64,000 nt of DNA, from the NCBI RefSeq assembly GCF_007990715.1, contig NZ_BJWY01000026.1, forward strand, positions 1-64,000, read 5' to 3'. Made by a program: the position numbers and the translations under genes. The DNA comes from Nocardia seriolae NBRC 15557 (GTDB taxonomy: Bacteria; Actinomycetota; Actinomycetes; Mycobacteriales; Mycobacteriaceae). The notes beneath the pieces were generated by a model. The model was not told where the DNA came from and searched no databases. It saw nothing but the letters and a program-made list of their open reading frames with translations. Shown piece after piece: positions 57,068 through 64,000 of this stretch (the stretch's first letter is position 1; the number at the start of each line of letters is the position of its first letter).

Positions 57068-57847
57068 GTGAATGCCAATAGATTCGACGGTCGCACGGCG
57101 GTCGTCACGGGTGCCGCGTCCGGCATCGGCGCCGCCATCGCGGCCGCGCTGATCGCCGAGGGCGCGAATGTCGTCGGACTCGACTTCGACGAGGCCGGAC
57201 TCCGGAAGCAGGCCGCCGAACTGGGGGAGTCCTTCGTCCCGGCGGTCGCCGACGTGACCGACGAGGCCCAGGTCGAAGTCGGGATCGCGGTCGCCGCAAC
57301 ACGTTTCGGCGGTCTGGACGCCGCCTTCAACGCGGCCGGAGCCTCCCGCATCGGCGCGGTCACCGATCTGCTGGAGGCCGACTGGGACTTCACCATCGAC
57401 CTGATCCAGAAGTCGGTCTTCCTGTGCACGAAACATGAAGCCCGCCTGATGAAATCGAGCGGCGGCGGCGCGATCGTGAACATCTCGTCCCTGGACGCCC
57501 GCGTTCCCATGCCCGGTGGCAGCCCCTACTCCACCGGCAAGGCGGGCGTGGTGATGTTCACCAAGAACGCCGCCCTGGAGCTGGCCCAGCACCGGATCCG
57601 GGTGAACGCCATCCTCCCCGGCCTGGTGGACACCCCGCTGGTGGCCGCGGTCATGGGCTACGAACCGGCCAAACAGATGTTCCTGGACCGCATCCCGATG
57701 GGCGCGGCCGCCACCCCGGAACAGATCGCCGCCCCCAGCCTGTTCCTCGCCTCCGACGACGCCTCCTACATCACCGGCATCGACATGGTGGTGGACGGCG
57801 GCTGGGAGCTGTCCAACTTCCCGAACTTGGCGAAGCTCGCGGGCTGA
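57068..57847 (+). CDS. Short-chain dehydrogenase/reductase
   Basis: A 259-residue classical SDR: cofactor site TGAASGIGAAIA, NAAGAS, catalytic Ser in NISSLDAR and YSTGK. Asp in GLDFDEA after strand 2 indicates NAD(H). It may form the ketone used by the monooxygenase. GTG 57068 has GAGGAG upstream. Its last 82 bp overlap the convergent AraC gene. Confidence 0.92.
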   Translation: MNANRFDGRTAVVTGAASGIGAAIAAALIAEGANVVGLDFDEAGLRKQAAELGESFVPAVADVTDEAQVEVGIAVAATRFGGLDAAFNAAGASRIGAVTDLLEADWDFTIDLIQKSVFLCTKHEARLMKSSGGGAIVNISSLDARVPMPGGSPYSTGKAGVVMFTKNAALELAQHRIRVNAILPGLVDTPLVAAVMGYEPAKQMFLDRIPMGAAATPEQIAAPSLFLASDDASYITGIDMVVDGGWELSNFPNLAKLAG

Positions 57848-58911
57848 GCCGAGACGCCGCCCTGGGCATCCGAAACACGTTCTTGCCCAGGGTGGTTCGC
57901 TCGCCGCGTGCGGGCCGCACTGCGGACCTGCTGCGGCGTGATGCCGTACCACCGGCGCACCACCCGCGTCAGCGCGGACTGCTCGCGCAGGCCGATCAAG
58001 GTGGTGATCCGGCTCATCGGCAGATCCGTCTCACACAGCAGCCGGTAGGTGGAATCGCGGCGGGCGGCGTCGAGGACCTCGGTGAAGGTCGTGCCCTCGG
58101 CGGCCGGGGCGCGTTGCAACGTGCGTTCGTGCACGGCCAGCATGCGGGTCACGGTGTCGATATCGGCCTTGGATTCCAGAAACGCGCGATCGATCGCCAC
58201 CCGCACGCGCGTGGTCATGCTCCGGTCCGGCTCGGGGTAGTTGCGTTCGAGGAAGTCCATCGCGAGCTTGTGCAGCATCGGATTGCCGCCGATGACGGGC
58301 CGCTCCAGCAGCTCCGCCGGGATTCGGAACACGGTGGTTGGCATGTCGAAACATACGTCGGCGCCGAAGAATTCGGTGTAGCGGGCGCGGGGCGCGCGGG
58401 CCGGATGCGGCAGGTGAACGGTCCGCAGGCCGTAGTCGCCCGCGCCGCGCAGCAGATGGCGGTGGATGAGGCCCGCGGCATGATCGATGCCCTGGCTCAT
58501 CTGCGAGAGCTCCGCGGTATCGCGATAGTTCAGCGCAAGTATTCCGTTGTGCCCGTACGGGTCCGGGACCAGCCCGATCGAGACGCCCGCGTGCTGGACG
58601 GACAGGAATCGCGACGCGCAGGCGATGGCCTCGCCGACGGTGGTGGCATTCGTGAACGCGACCGCCAGCAGGCCGAGCACGTCGGCGTCCTGGCGGTCCG
58701 CCAGGCGCAGCCCGAGATCGGGGCAATCCAGTTCGGCCGCTGCGATTTCCAACGCCCAGCCCAGCGCTTCCGCTGAAACCACGGCGTCGTCGCTCTCGAT
58801 GGCCTCGGGGGTGAGGCCGAATCGCCGCAGCAGTCCGAGGCCGTCCCCGCCCAGCTCGTCCACCAGTTCGCGATAGCCGCGCAAACTCGCCGCCCGTGCC
58901 ATGACCGCCAT
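57766..58911 (-). CDS. AraC-family regulator, VirS/OruR-like, extended C-terminus
   Basis: A 381-residue regulator with the Arabinose_bd-type N-terminal domain (GYRELVDELGGDGLGLLRRF; LGLRLADRQDADVLGLLAVA) and a C-terminal AraC HTH (VHERTLQR...TYRLLCETDLPMSRITTLIGL...RWYGITPQQVR). The last ~45 residues are antisense to the SDR gene and unlike family ends, so the original stop seems lost. Next to a mymA-like operon, as virS is in mycobacteria. ATG 58911 or 58902. Confidence 0.85.
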   Translation of the reverse strand: MAVMARAASLRGYRELVDELGGDGLGLLRRFGLTPEAIESDDAVVSAEALGWALEIAAAELDCPDLGLRLADRQDADVLGLLAVAFTNATTVGEAIACASRFLSVQHAGVSIGLVPDPYGHNGILALNYRDTAELSQMSQGIDHAAGLIHRHLLRGAGDYGLRTVHLPHPARAPRARYTEFFGADVCFDMPTTVFRIPAELLERPVIGGNPMLHKLAMDFLERNYPEPDRSMTTRVRVAIDRAFLESKADIDTVTRMLAVHERTLQRAPAAEGTTFTEVLDAARRDSTYRLLCETDLPMSRITTLIGLREQSALTRVVRRWYGITPQQVRSAARTRRANHPGQERVSDAQGGVSAQPASFAKFGKLDSSQPPSTTMSMPVM

Positions 58912-59089
58912 CGGCCCTCCACCTCCCGCCCCGCTCCGGAGCCAGGACCGTAACCCGGAAATTGTCTGGGACGCAAGAGTCGACAGGGCCTTGTCGCCTG
59001 CGGGTAAAACGATGTCGCCCTGGGGCGAGTCCCTATTACCCGTCGGTAGCAACAATCTGGCCCGTGGACTTTGTGAGAGGTGGGACACG

Positions 59090-61177
59090 GTGAGGCGAGC
59101 TTGGACGCGGCGGGCGAGAATCGCCGTGAAGGGGCTCGTGGTCGTGTCCGCGATCCTCGCGTGTACCCCGTTCCTGACCCCGATGGCGTTGTCGGACACC
59201 GCGTTCACCGGCATTGACGGCGGTGGCTACGCGCCCGGCTGGACCGCCGCGGTCGACGGCCCGCAGCCGTACAACGGCGTCAGCACGGATCTCGCGGTGC
59301 CGATCACCATGAGCGACGGCACGGTGCTGAAGGCCGACATAATTCATCCCGCGAACAACGGACGCATCGCCGACGGGAAGCGACCGGTGGTGCTGCAGTT
59401 CCAGGGTTACGGGAAGCTGCCGATGCTGGTGGGCCAGGCGGTGCTGAGCGCCGCGGACGGTCTGGGAATCAAGCAGCCCCTGGAGAATTGGGTCGGCTCG
59501 CTGAAACTGCCCGGTGTCGGACTGGACGGCATCTTCGATCTGACCCGGCAGGCCTACTCGGGAGCCATCGAAGCCGCACTACAGGATTGGAAGCTCGCCA
59601 ACGCCGGCTACACCCTGGTGCAGGTCGATCTGCGGGGCACCGGCACTTCCGGTGGTGACTGGCAGGTGTTCGGCGATCGTGAGAAGCAGGACGCCGCCGA
59701 GGTGATCGACTGGATCACCCGCCAGTCCTGGAGCGACGGCACCGTCGGCACCATGGGCATCTCGTTCACCGCGATCAGCGCGCTCGAGGCCACCGATCGA
59801 AGGCCGCCCGGGTTGAAGGCGGTCTTCGCCTACGAGGGCAGCGGCGACATCTTCAACGACATCGCGGGCGCGGGCGGCGCGGTCGGCGTCGGGTTCCTGG
59901 TGCCCTGGCTGATCGGCGTCAACGCGCTCAAGATGATTCCCGACATCACCTCGATACTCGTCGGAAGGTTCGATCCCGCACAGCAATTGCAGTGGCTGAA
60001 GGACCGGGTCGCCGACCCGCTGACGTTGGTCGACATGGTCGTCAATGGCTACACCGCGCTGAGCCCGGATCAATTGACCGCGCGGACCAAGCAACTCGTC
60101 GATCCCGACTCGCCGTTCCGGCGCGGTCTGAAGACCGACCTCACCCACATCCAGGTCCCGACGTTCATGGTCGGCGCGTGGTTCGACATCTTCGGCACCA
60201 CGCCCACCGACACCTTCAACGCGATTCCGCTGCCGGAGGAGCGGAAGAAGCTGATCATGGGCGACGGCTACCACCTGGGCAGCGGCGTCGCCGGTCTCGG
60301 TCATCCCGGCATGCCGCCGCGACTGGATGTGTTGCAGCGGGCCTGGTTCGACCACTGGTTGCGCGGAATCGGCAATGGCATCGAGAAATACGCGCCGCGC
60401 ACCGTCAAACAGCAGGGCGCGGGCCGGACCGACGTGCCGGAGTTCCCGCGCTCCGAGGTCGGCTACCGGCGGCTCTACCTCGATGACAGTCCCAGCGGGA
60501 CCAGCCCGAATTCGCGGTACGACGGTGGACTGTCCGAGACGCCGCGGCAGGCGGCCGTCAACGACCTGACCGTGGCTCCCGGCCTGCTGAGTCTGTGCAG
60601 TCGCGACGGCGCGCGTATTGCGGCGGGGGCGCTCGCCGTCATCGAGGCGTGCGGCAACGACTCGCGGATCTGGGAGAACGACGGCCTGACCTTCACCAGC
60701 AGCCCGGTGGCGCAGGCGACCACCCTGTCCGGCCCGGTGAACGTGCACTTGAACGTGGTCCACGACGCCACCGACGGGTACTGGGTGGCGACGGTCAACG
60801 ACGTTGGCCCCGACGGTGATTCGCGTGAGATCGCCACCGGCCAGCTGGTCGCCTCGATCCGGCAGATCGATGAGGACGCCAGCAAGACCTCGGCCAACGG
60901 CGACTACACCGAGCCGCACTACTTCCTCGATCTGGCCAGGTGCCAGCCGACGGTCCCGGGTGTCCCGGTCACCCTCGACATCGCGCTCACCCCGATCGAG
61001 GCCGTCCTGCAGCCCGGTCACCGCCTGCGCGTCGACGTCTACGCCAGCAACTTCCCGAAGGCCCTGCCGCCCCTGTTCTTCCTCGCCGACTCCGGCCTGA
61101 AGCCCGAACATGTGCGCCCGGACCCCGACGCCCCGAGCTGGGTCAATGTGCCTCTGACCGATTCGATCCCCGACTAG
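59090..61177 (+). CDS. CocE/NonD-family hydrolase (X-Pro dipeptidyl-peptidase-like)
   Basis: A 695-residue protein with an N-terminal membrane/signal segment (IAVKGLVVVSAILACTPFLT), an alpha/beta hydrolase core with nucleophile in GTMGISFTAI, Asp in GAWFDIFGTTPTD and His in GDGYHLG, and a C-terminal jelly-roll typical of the family. Extracytoplasmic esterase or peptidase. GTG 59090 has AGGTGGG upstream. Divergent from the AraC gene (178 bp, no other feature seen). Confidence 0.88.
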   Translation: MRRAWTRRARIAVKGLVVVSAILACTPFLTPMALSDTAFTGIDGGGYAPGWTAAVDGPQPYNGVSTDLAVPITMSDGTVLKADIIHPANNGRIADGKRPVVLQFQGYGKLPMLVGQAVLSAADGLGIKQPLENWVGSLKLPGVGLDGIFDLTRQAYSGAIEAALQDWKLANAGYTLVQVDLRGTGTSGGDWQVFGDREKQDAAEVIDWITRQSWSDGTVGTMGISFTAISALEATDRRPPGLKAVFAYEGSGDIFNDIAGAGGAVGVGFLVPWLIGVNALKMIPDITSILVGRFDPAQQLQWLKDRVADPLTLVDMVVNGYTALSPDQLTARTKQLVDPDSPFRRGLKTDLTHIQVPTFMVGAWFDIFGTTPTDTFNAIPLPEERKKLIMGDGYHLGSGVAGLGHPGMPPRLDVLQRAWFDHWLRGIGNGIEKYAPRTVKQQGAGRTDVPEFPRSEVGYRRLYLDDSPSGTSPNSRYDGGLSETPRQAAVNDLTVAPGLLSLCSRDGARIAAGALAVIEACGNDSRIWENDGLTFTSSPVAQATTLSGPVNVHLNVVHDATDGYWVATVNDVGPDGDSREIATGQLVASIRQIDEDASKTSANGDYTEPHYFLDLARCQPTVPGVPVTLDIALTPIEAVLQPGHRLRVDVYASNFPKALPPLFFLADSGLKPEHVRPDPDAPSWVNVPLTDSIPD

Positions 61178-61207
61178 CGCCGGGGTTCGAAGCCGCCGCG
61201 GGACTGC

Positions 61208-62074
61208 CTACAGCAGTCCCGCGGTGAAGGTGGCCGGGTCGGGCCCGACGCGGGTGCCGGTGTCGAGGGCGCTGATGGCCTGCATCTGGTCGTCGGTCAG
61301 TTCGAAGGAGAACACGTCGAAGTTCTCCCGAATCCGGCTGGGCGTCACCGACTTCGGAATCACCACATTGCCCAGCTGCAGGTGCCAGCGGATGATCACC
61401 TGCGCCGGGGTGCGGCCGGTCTCGGCCGCGATGGCCGCGATGGCTGGATGCTTCAGCGCCGACCCCTGCCCCAGCGGACTCCACGCCTCGGTGGCGATCC
61501 CGTGCTCGGCGTGGAAGGCCCGCAACTCGGCCTGGATCAGCCCCGGATGCAGCTCGACCTGATTCAGCACCGGCGTTTCACCGGTCTCGGCGATCAGCTG
61601 CTCCAAATGCTCCCGATTGAAGTTCGACACCCCGATCGAGGTGATCCGCCCCTCGGCCTTCAACTTCTGAAACGCCCGGAACGTATCGACGAACCGTCCG
61701 GCCTGGGCCACCGGCCAGTGAATGAGGTAAAGGTCCAGGTAATCGAGCCCGAGCCGCTCCATGCTGGCATCGAAGGCCCGCAGCGTGGAGTCGTACCCCT
61801 GCTCGGAATTCCACAGCTTGGTGGTCACGAACACCTCGTCCCGAGGCAACCCCGACTCCCGAACCGCTTGCCCGGTCCCCGCCTCGTTCCCGTAGATGGC
61901 CGCCGTATCGACACTCCGATACCCGGCCTCGAGTGCCGTGCTGACCGCGTCGACCGCCTCCGCATCGCCGACCTGCCACACCCCGAAACCGAGCGACGGA
62001 ATCGCCTGGCTGTCATTCAGAACAATCGACGGAACTGAGCTGCTCTCGTTTCGAAAGGTCATGTTCGCCGACAT
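61208..62074 (-). CDS. Aldo/keto reductase
   Basis: A 288-residue AKR5-like enzyme with the tetrad Asp/Tyr (GYRSVDTAAIYGNE), Lys (VTTKLW) and His (LIHWP), and the NADPH-binding IPKSVTPSRIREN. Reduces aldehydes and ketones. ATG 62074 has GAGGGG upstream; ATG 62062 is possible. The start overlaps the upstream same-strand gene by 62 bp in another frame, suggesting coupling. Confidence 0.92.
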   Translation of the reverse strand: MSANMTFRNESSSVPSIVLNDSQAIPSLGFGVWQVGDAEAVDAVSTALEAGYRSVDTAAIYGNEAGTGQAVRESGLPRDEVFVTTKLWNSEQGYDSTLRAFDASMERLGLDYLDLYLIHWPVAQAGRFVDTFRAFQKLKAEGRITSIGVSNFNREHLEQLIAETGETPVLNQVELHPGLIQAELRAFHAEHGIATEAWSPLGQGSALKHPAIAAIAAETGRTPAQVIIRWHLQLGNVVIPKSVTPSRIRENFDVFSFELTDDQMQAISALDTGTRVGPDPATFTAGLL

Positions 62075-62618
62075 TACGCCCCTCGCCGAATTCATCCGTG
62101 TTCTCCTCCGCAAACGTCAGCACACGCCCTTGCAGCAGATCCACGAAGTAGCCGAACGGGTCGTCGTCGCTGTTGACGGCCATCATGAACAGCGGGACCA
62201 GCAGGTCGTTCGCCGACTCCCGCGACCACCGGTAGCCGATCGCCGGACCGAACAGGTCGAAGATCGGCGCACCGTCGTCGGGCGAGTTGAACCAGATGCC
62301 CTCGACCCCGCGCACCATCCACTCACCGATATAGGTGATGAATTGTTCTGCGACAGAGTTGTTTTCGTCGGCACCGATGAGGGAAACGACCCAGTCGAAC
62401 GTATCCTCGCTGAATCGGTCGTCGACCGGCGGACGGGTCTCGCCGCCCCGGGCTGCTTCCAGCCGGGGCAGCGAGTCGGTGAACAGCGTCTCGATACGCG
62501 CCTCGATCGCGGCCCGATCACTCCATGCGAGCCAGGCCGGGGATCGCTGGGCCTCCCGGTCGAAGAAGCCGGGGTCCAGCTCGTTGTCGGCCGGAGTTGC
62601 CCGTCGCGTATGAGCCAT
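62013..62618 (-). CDS. Acidic hypothetical protein
   Basis: A 201-residue acidic, Trp- and Asp/Glu-rich soluble protein. Segments such as FITYIGEWMVRGVEGIWFN and FGPAIGYRWSRESANDLLVP suggest an alpha/beta fold. The ATG at 62618 is chosen by the charged MAHTRRATPADNELDPGFFD start; the ribosome-binding site is weak. No family recognised; the size and acidity resemble immunity or SUKH-like proteins, but no partner toxin is visible. Confidence 0.65.
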   Translation of the reverse strand: MAHTRRATPADNELDPGFFDREAQRSPAWLAWSDRAAIEARIETLFTDSLPRLEAARGGETRPPVDDRFSEDTFDWVVSLIGADENNSVAEQFITYIGEWMVRGVEGIWFNSPDDGAPIFDLFGPAIGYRWSRESANDLLVPLFMMAVNSDDDPFGYFVDLLQGRVLTFAEENTDEFGEGRNVGEHDLSKREQLSSVDCSE

Positions 62619-62706
62619 AGGAGTTTTCGGTCCTTCAGTCGCCGAATGATCCGGTGGGAGCCTTGGCCGAGGGGCCTCGGTCGAGTTCTGCCGGAACCTT
62701 CGGGCT

Positions 62707-63279
62707 TCAATCGGAGAGTTCGTGGGCGGCGGTGCGGAGGGTCCAGGCCGGGGCGCGGTGGTGCAGGGTGGTGACCGTGAGCGGGGGGATGTCGATGCGC
62801 CAGAAGGATTCCGCGGGGGCGTTGAGGGAGTGGAGGATGGCGGCTCGGACGACGCCGGGGTGGGTGACGGCGATGATGCGGTCGCCGGATCCGGCCAGGG
62901 TGTCGAGCCAAGTGCCCACGCGGGCAAGGAGATCGGTGATGGATTCGCCGCCGTGGGAGCGGTGGGCGGGGTTGGTGAGCCAGTCCATCAGTTCGCCGGG
63001 GGTGATGTCGTCCATGGACTTGCCGGACCACGCGCCGCAGTCGAGGTCGCGCAGGGCGGGTTCGGCGGTCGCGTCGAGGCCGAGGGCTTTCGCCGTCTGC
63101 TCGGTGCGCAGCTCGGGGGCGTGCAGGACCACGGTCGGGGCGGGGCGGGGGAGGCCGCCCGCCCGCGCGACGGACCGCTCGCCCAGGGGGTTGAGCGGTT
63201 CGTCGGCGGGGACGCGGGCGGCCAGGACCGCATCGGTGATCGCGTGGGTGATCAGGGTGAGGCGGGTTACGGAGCTCAG
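62707..63279 (-). CDS. Histidine phosphatase-like protein
   Basis: A 190-residue protein of the histidine phosphatase fold. The first motif is LITHAITD, so the canonical RHG is replaced by THA (the His is kept, the Arg is not). Second His in IIAVTHPGVVRAA. The start is put at CTG 63279, overlapping the CbtA stop as CTGA; no ATG/GTG exists near the conserved N-terminus. Possibly a weak or non-phosphatase member. Linked to cobalt/cobalamin genes by position (CobC-like role is a guess). Confidence 0.78.
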   Translation of the reverse strand: MSSVTRLTLITHAITDAVLAARVPADEPLNPLGERSVARAGGLPRPAPTVVLHAPELRTEQTAKALGLDATAEPALRDLDCGAWSGKSMDDITPGELMDWLTNPAHRSHGGESITDLLARVGTWLDTLAGSGDRIIAVTHPGVVRAAILHSLNAPAESFWRIDIPPLTVTTLHHRAPAWTLRTAAHELSD

Positions 63280-64000
63280 ACTGCCGAAGATGTTGCCGTG
63301 GAAGCGCGTTCGCCGAGCAGGCGGGGTGCCAGCCAGGCGAAGCCGACGCCGATGACCACCCAGAGGATCAGCTGCGCGGCGAAGGAGTAGAGCCGGAAGT
63401 GGTACAGGTCGTCGGCGGGGAAGCCCGGGTAGACGACGGTGCCCGACGGATCCTTCAGGGGCTGCGGCGTTTCGGTGGCGAAGTCGCCGAGTTCCCGATT
63501 GGCCGACAGGTGCCCCAGGGAGGGCAGGATCGCCATGACGACACCCATGACCACCGTGAACGATGCCGCCGCGGCGACGGTGGCGGTCCAATTACCCAGG
63601 CGGGCAGCGAGTTTGCGACCCAGCCAGATGGCGGCCAGCAGTGCGATCACGCTGATCACGATCATGCCCAGGTACAGCGCGGTGCGCGGCTTGGTGGTGT
63701 CGTGGTTGCCGATGGCCGGGGGGTTGGCCGGGTACTTCAGGAACGGCGCCGCGTAGGACACCAGGAACATGCCGCCCGCCACCAGCAGCGCCAGATTGCG
63801 CGGGGTGATCTTCCCGGCCTGGCGCAGGGCCAGGTAGTAGACCACCGCGAACAGCGCGCCCATGGCCGCGCCGAACACGATCATGCCGAAGCTGAAACCG
63901 GCGTTCTCCTGCTGGCTGCGGGTGAACAGCTCGGACGCCATGTCCGCCATCGGCTTACCGGCGGCCTTGTCCAGCGCCATCTGCGCGTCGTCGCGCCCGC
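63276..64000 (-). CDS. CbtA-family membrane protein, 5' part beyond window
   Basis: The frame is open to the window edge, so the start is missing. At least six hydrophobic segments are seen (FGMIVFGAAMGALFAVVYYL; LALLVAGGMFLVSYAAPF; LGMIVISVIALLAAIWLG; TVAAAASFTVVMGVVMAILP; SFAAQLILWVVIGVGFAWLA). The FLKYPANPP motif is typical of CbtA, the predicted subunit of a B12-regulated cobalt transporter. The CbtB partner would lie upstream, outside the window. Confidence 0.85.
   Translation of the reverse strand, partial: GRDDAQMALDKAAGKPMADMASELFTRSQQENAGFSFGMIVFGAAMGALFAVVYYLALRQAGKITPRNLALLVAGGMFLVSYAAPFLKYPANPPAIGNHDTTKPRTALYLGMIVISVIALLAAIWLGRKLAARLGNWTATVAAAASFTVVMGVVMAILPSLGHLSANRELGDFATETPQPLKDPSGTVVYPGFPADDLYHFRLYSFAAQLILWVVIGVGFAWLAPRLLGERASTATSSAV

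Noticed and set aside
62013-62618. Toxin-immunity module
   Set aside because: The acidic protein resembles immunity proteins in size only; no toxin or secretion gene is adjacent.

Overview
The window is high-GC actinobacterial DNA, most probably from a Nocardia. The grounds are GTG/TTG starts, mycolata marker genes (WhiB1, SigH/RshA, TB7.3-like, TB9.4-like, PdtaS, the 24-residue ribosomal protein bL37) and a gene order that, from memory, follows the Mycobacterium tuberculosis Rv3240c-Rv3205c neighbourhood with lineage-specific insertions. I recognise no rRNA, tRNA, CRISPR array, insertion sequence or prophage.

Layout. 1-3.7 kb: a leader region with a short ORF and a hairpin repeat, then secA1 with an abnormal 3' end and a small secreted protein. 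3.9-10 kb: two tandem paralogous LuxR-type ATP-binding (LAL) regulators, the first frameshifted. 10-20.7 kb: F420-type oxidoreductase, rsgA-aroA, an aldehyde dehydrogenase, a YedK/HMCES protein, a MarR-controlled MFS exporter, ybaK and the thiol-oxidative-stress unit sigH-rshA. 20.7-38.7 kb: conserved mycolata housekeeping block (bL37, biotinyl carrier protein, pdtaS, whiB1, lipid kinase, acetyltransferase, phosphatase, beta-propeller protein, rhlE, hydrolases, ferritin-like protein, TB9.4-like, TetR, DUF3152 protease, moeZ, TIGR02569 protein). 38.8-49.8 kb: nitrate/nitrite assimilation, with two NarK transporters flanking a GntR regulator and a CynX-type transporter, then narK2-nirB-nirD-nnaR-cbiX, in which CbiX can supply siroheme for NirB and NnaR is the pathway regulator; a GlnR-like site lies ahead of narK2. 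50.3-58.9 kb: a TetR-divergent catabolic operon (flavin monooxygenase, beta-lactamase-fold esterase, acyl-CoA synthetase, amidohydrolase, SDR) followed by a VirS-like AraC gene, resembling the mycobacterial mymA/virS locus. 59-64 kb: CocE-type hydrolase, aldo/keto reductase, an unknown acidic protein, a phosphatase-fold gene and a CbtA-type membrane protein cut by the window edge.

Less ordinary signals: (i) two copies of a dispersed hairpin repeat with covarying arms (274-388 and 24391-24502); (ii) two homologous ~127-nt intergenic elements (20543-20670 and 37716-37841) that look like an undescribed structured RNA or repeat family; (iii) a SigH-type autoregulatory promoter before a sigH with two good start sites; (iv) three genes whose best start is CTG, two of them overlapping the upstream stop as CTGA; (v) two unrelated regulators that each carry exactly six 21-bp tandem repeats; (vi) a very long repetitive basic tail on RhlE. 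Synteny and family statements are from general knowledge and were not checked against a database.
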